A stretch of DNA of 64,000 bases from Paenibacillus endoradicis (GTDB lineage Bacteria; Bacillota; Bacilli; Paenibacillales; Paenibacillaceae), in the NCBI RefSeq assembly GCF_024721975.1, contig NZ_JANQBB010000002.1, positions 620,001 through 684,000 of the forward strand. The letters run 5' to 3'. Made by a program: the position numbers and the translations under genes. Of this stretch, positions 62,458 through 64,000 are shown piece by piece (position 1 is the first letter of the stretch; each line of letters begins with the position of its first letter). The notes beneath the pieces were generated by a model. That model saw nothing but the letters and a program-made list of their open reading frames with translations. It made no database searches and was not told where the DNA came from.

Positions 62458-63270
62458 TTACTTCTTAGCTTGAACTTGGAACATATAATCCGTGAAATCA
62501 GCAATCGTTGGATTATTTCCATAATGTCCGCCTTCAACTTGAATTGTTTGACCAGTAATAAATTTAGATTCATCTGATGCCAAGAATAATACAGTGTAAC
62601 CAATATCGTCAGCTTCACCATGGTAAGGCAGTGCGTTGAACTTTCCGAAAATATCAAGAACTGCTGGTGGCATATTTTTCTCGGCTGCAGGTGTCAAGAT
62701 TAGACCAGGAGCTACACCATTACAACGAATTTTATGTTTACCATATTGAGCAGCGATATATTTTGTTAGATTGACAACAGCACCTTTGGAAGCACCATAT
62801 GCTGTACGCGTTACATCTCCAGCGAATCCAGCCATTGAAGCAGTATTAATTATAGAACCTCCACCTGCTTTAATCATATATGGAAGAGCAAAACGGCTAC
62901 CAAGCAGCACACTCTTCAGGTTTACATCCATTAGATGATCCCATTCTTCCAAATCCATATTGATTACGTCTAGATCCTTACGCAAATTAGTTAACCCAAC
63001 GTTATTATGAAGAACATTAATTGTTCCGTATGTTGCAACCGTAAACTCTACGGCTTCCTTGATAGACTCCTCTTTACCTGCATCTAGAAAAACTCCAGAA
63101 GCTTCGAAGCCCTGACTTTTAAGACTCGTTGCTGCTTCTACAGCCGCATCAACATTGAAATCGGCAATAACTACTTTAGCGCCTTCTTGTGCTAGTAGTG
63201 TAGCTGCAGACAATCCAATTCCTGAAGCTCCACCAGTTATCAATGCTACCTTACCTTGAACTCTTCCCAT
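62458..63270 (-). CDS. Short-chain dehydrogenase/reductase
   Basis: This encodes 270 residues with AAAGGAG upstream. Classical SDR: TGGASGIGLSAATLLAQEGA, VVIADFNVD (an acidic residue at the NAD-preferring position), NTASMAGFAG, YGASKGAVVNLTKYIA and RCNGVAPGLI. Length and motifs are normal for 3-oxoacyl-reductase/cyclopentanol-dehydrogenase-like SDRs. Substrate unknown. Confidence 0.94.
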   Translation of the reverse strand: MGRVQGKVALITGGASGIGLSAATLLAQEGAKVVIADFNVDAAVEAATSLKSQGFEASGVFLDAGKEESIKEAVEFTVATYGTINVLHNNVGLTNLRKDLDVINMDLEEWDHLMDVNLKSVLLGSRFALPYMIKAGGGSIINTASMAGFAGDVTRTAYGASKGAVVNLTKYIAAQYGKHKIRCNGVAPGLILTPAAEKNMPPAVLDIFGKFNALPYHGEADDIGYTVLFLASDESKFITGQTIQVEGGHYGNNPTIADFTDYMFQVQAKK

Positions 63271-63403
63271 TATGAAAATCTCCTTTGATGTCTGAATGAA
63301 TTTTGAGAAAGCAAGATGCCAATATTATGTTCAAACGAATTAGAAGCTATGCTTACTTCAACTTTAGTACAACGAGAAATTATATACCATATCAATATAA
63401 ATT

Positions 63404-63940
63404 AAAAGCTTTAAACACATAATAACGAATGCTTTTCTCTATAATAATGACCGAACTGAATATCAATTGCTTCCTACAAGTGAAGATACAACACAAAGCG
63501 ATTTCGATCTTTCCTTTAATACTGGGTTCTATCCAACCTTCTATTTCATGCAAGCAGCATTACCTTATTTGAAAGAAACAAAAGGTAAAATTATTAACTT
63601 TGCTTCCGGGGCAGGTATTAATGGAGACGCTAATCAAGTTTCTTATGCTGCCGCAAAAGAAGCTATTCGTGGAATTACTCGTGTCGCTGCTAACGAATTT
63701 GGTCCCTTTGGTATCAATGTAAACATAATTGCACCCATTGCCAAATCTCCTGGTTTGATCGAATGGGCTGAAAAAAATCCTGCGTATTATCAAAGTATGC
63801 TTGATAAAATTCCAATGCGAAGACTTGGTGAACTTGAAGAAGATATTGGACGAGTTGCCGTATTTCTAGCTAGCGAAGATTCTGATTATATTACAGGACA
63901 AACAATTATGGTTGTTGGTGGATCGATAAAATTACGTTAA
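63404..63940 (+). pseudogene. 5'-truncated short-chain dehydrogenase
   Basis: The frame is closed by a stop at 63398-63400 and then reads HIITNAFLYNND, a decayed NNA-type SDR motif, continuing through QLLPTSEDTTQSDFDLSFNT, IINFASGAGINGDANQVSYA and AAKEAIRGITRVAANEFG to the normal C-terminus ITGQTIMVVGGSIKLR. The first ~85 residues, including the whole Rossmann cofactor loop, are missing, so it cannot bind NAD(P). A TTG at 63467 is the only start and has no good site. The 3' part is intact, implying a deletion of the 5' end. Confidence 0.8.
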
Positions 63941-64000
63941 TGTTTGCATAGATTAGAGAATAATGGTTCTCACTTTAGATCATGATAAAAGGTATAATTG

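Overview
This window most likely comes from a Paenibacillus-type Firmicute. The evidence is strong AGGAGG-type ribosome binding sites, an S-layer-homology (SLH) protein, HxlR, MarR and DegV family proteins and a mostly AT-rich composition. The genus is inferred from gene content, not proven.

Layout. 1-1.6 kb holds the end of a MORN-repeat protein and a small lipoprotein. 1.8-7.5 kb is a visibly GC-richer island with an SLH/chitobiase-repeat surface protein and a large MalT-like ATPase regulator with a C-terminal BTAD domain. 7.96-37.46 kb is an unbroken run of about twenty minus-strand genes forming an extracellular contractile injection system (eCIS, phage-tail-like particle). In transcription order it has: a protein with an Lx-GN-type N-terminal motif, an MFS-like membrane protein fused to HEAT-like repeats and a cyclic-nucleotide-binding domain, a complete partner-switching module (anti-sigma kinase, STAS antagonist, GAF-PP2C phosphatase), a Pvc15/Afp15-like AAA ATPase, a DUF4255 cap, sheath, inner tube, tail-assembly protein, a DUF6760 gene with no normal start codon, a second tube, a 1072-residue basic Q/N/S/T-rich protein, a LysM hub protein, gp27-like and gp5-like spike proteins, a gp25 wedge, two baseplate-J-like proteins, a P2 gpI-like tail protein and a terminal 556-residue protein. 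Divergently at 37.9-41.0 kb sits a two-gene operon for a candidate cargo protein carrying the same N-terminal motif and a YbjN-like putative chaperone.

Within the eCIS locus there are repeated ~166-170 bp elements with 13-bp terminal inverted repeats: three in tandem, two further copies in the same orientation, and one inverted copy with a truncated partner. They sit between structural modules and at the 5' edge of the cluster. They also create spurious repetitive ORFs.

41-64 kb is ordinary chromosomal content: a DegV protein, a MarR regulator (apparently leaderless) with a saccharopine-dehydrogenase-like target sharing its operator-like sequence, nitroreductase/HxlR, the oxidative/non-oxidative pentose phosphate operon zwf-tkt-tal with a divergent LysR regulator, an anchored hypothetical protein, an SMP-30 lactonase, a Crp-like regulator and short-chain dehydrogenase, a GNAT remnant, a SufR-like regulator with a divergent MFS exporter, a CynX-like MFS transporter, a chemoreceptor, a DUF3817-MFS fusion, and two SDR genes, the last of which is 5'-truncated.

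How it fits together: the PP2C/STAS/kinase trio and the cNMP/HEAT membrane protein are co-directional with, and immediately upstream of, the particle genes. The window therefore suggests an injection particle whose production or firing is controlled by a partner-switching signal, with the divergent operon supplying cargo and its loading chaperone. That functional link is inference. No phage head, terminase, integrase, lysis, tRNA, rRNA or CRISPR features were seen.
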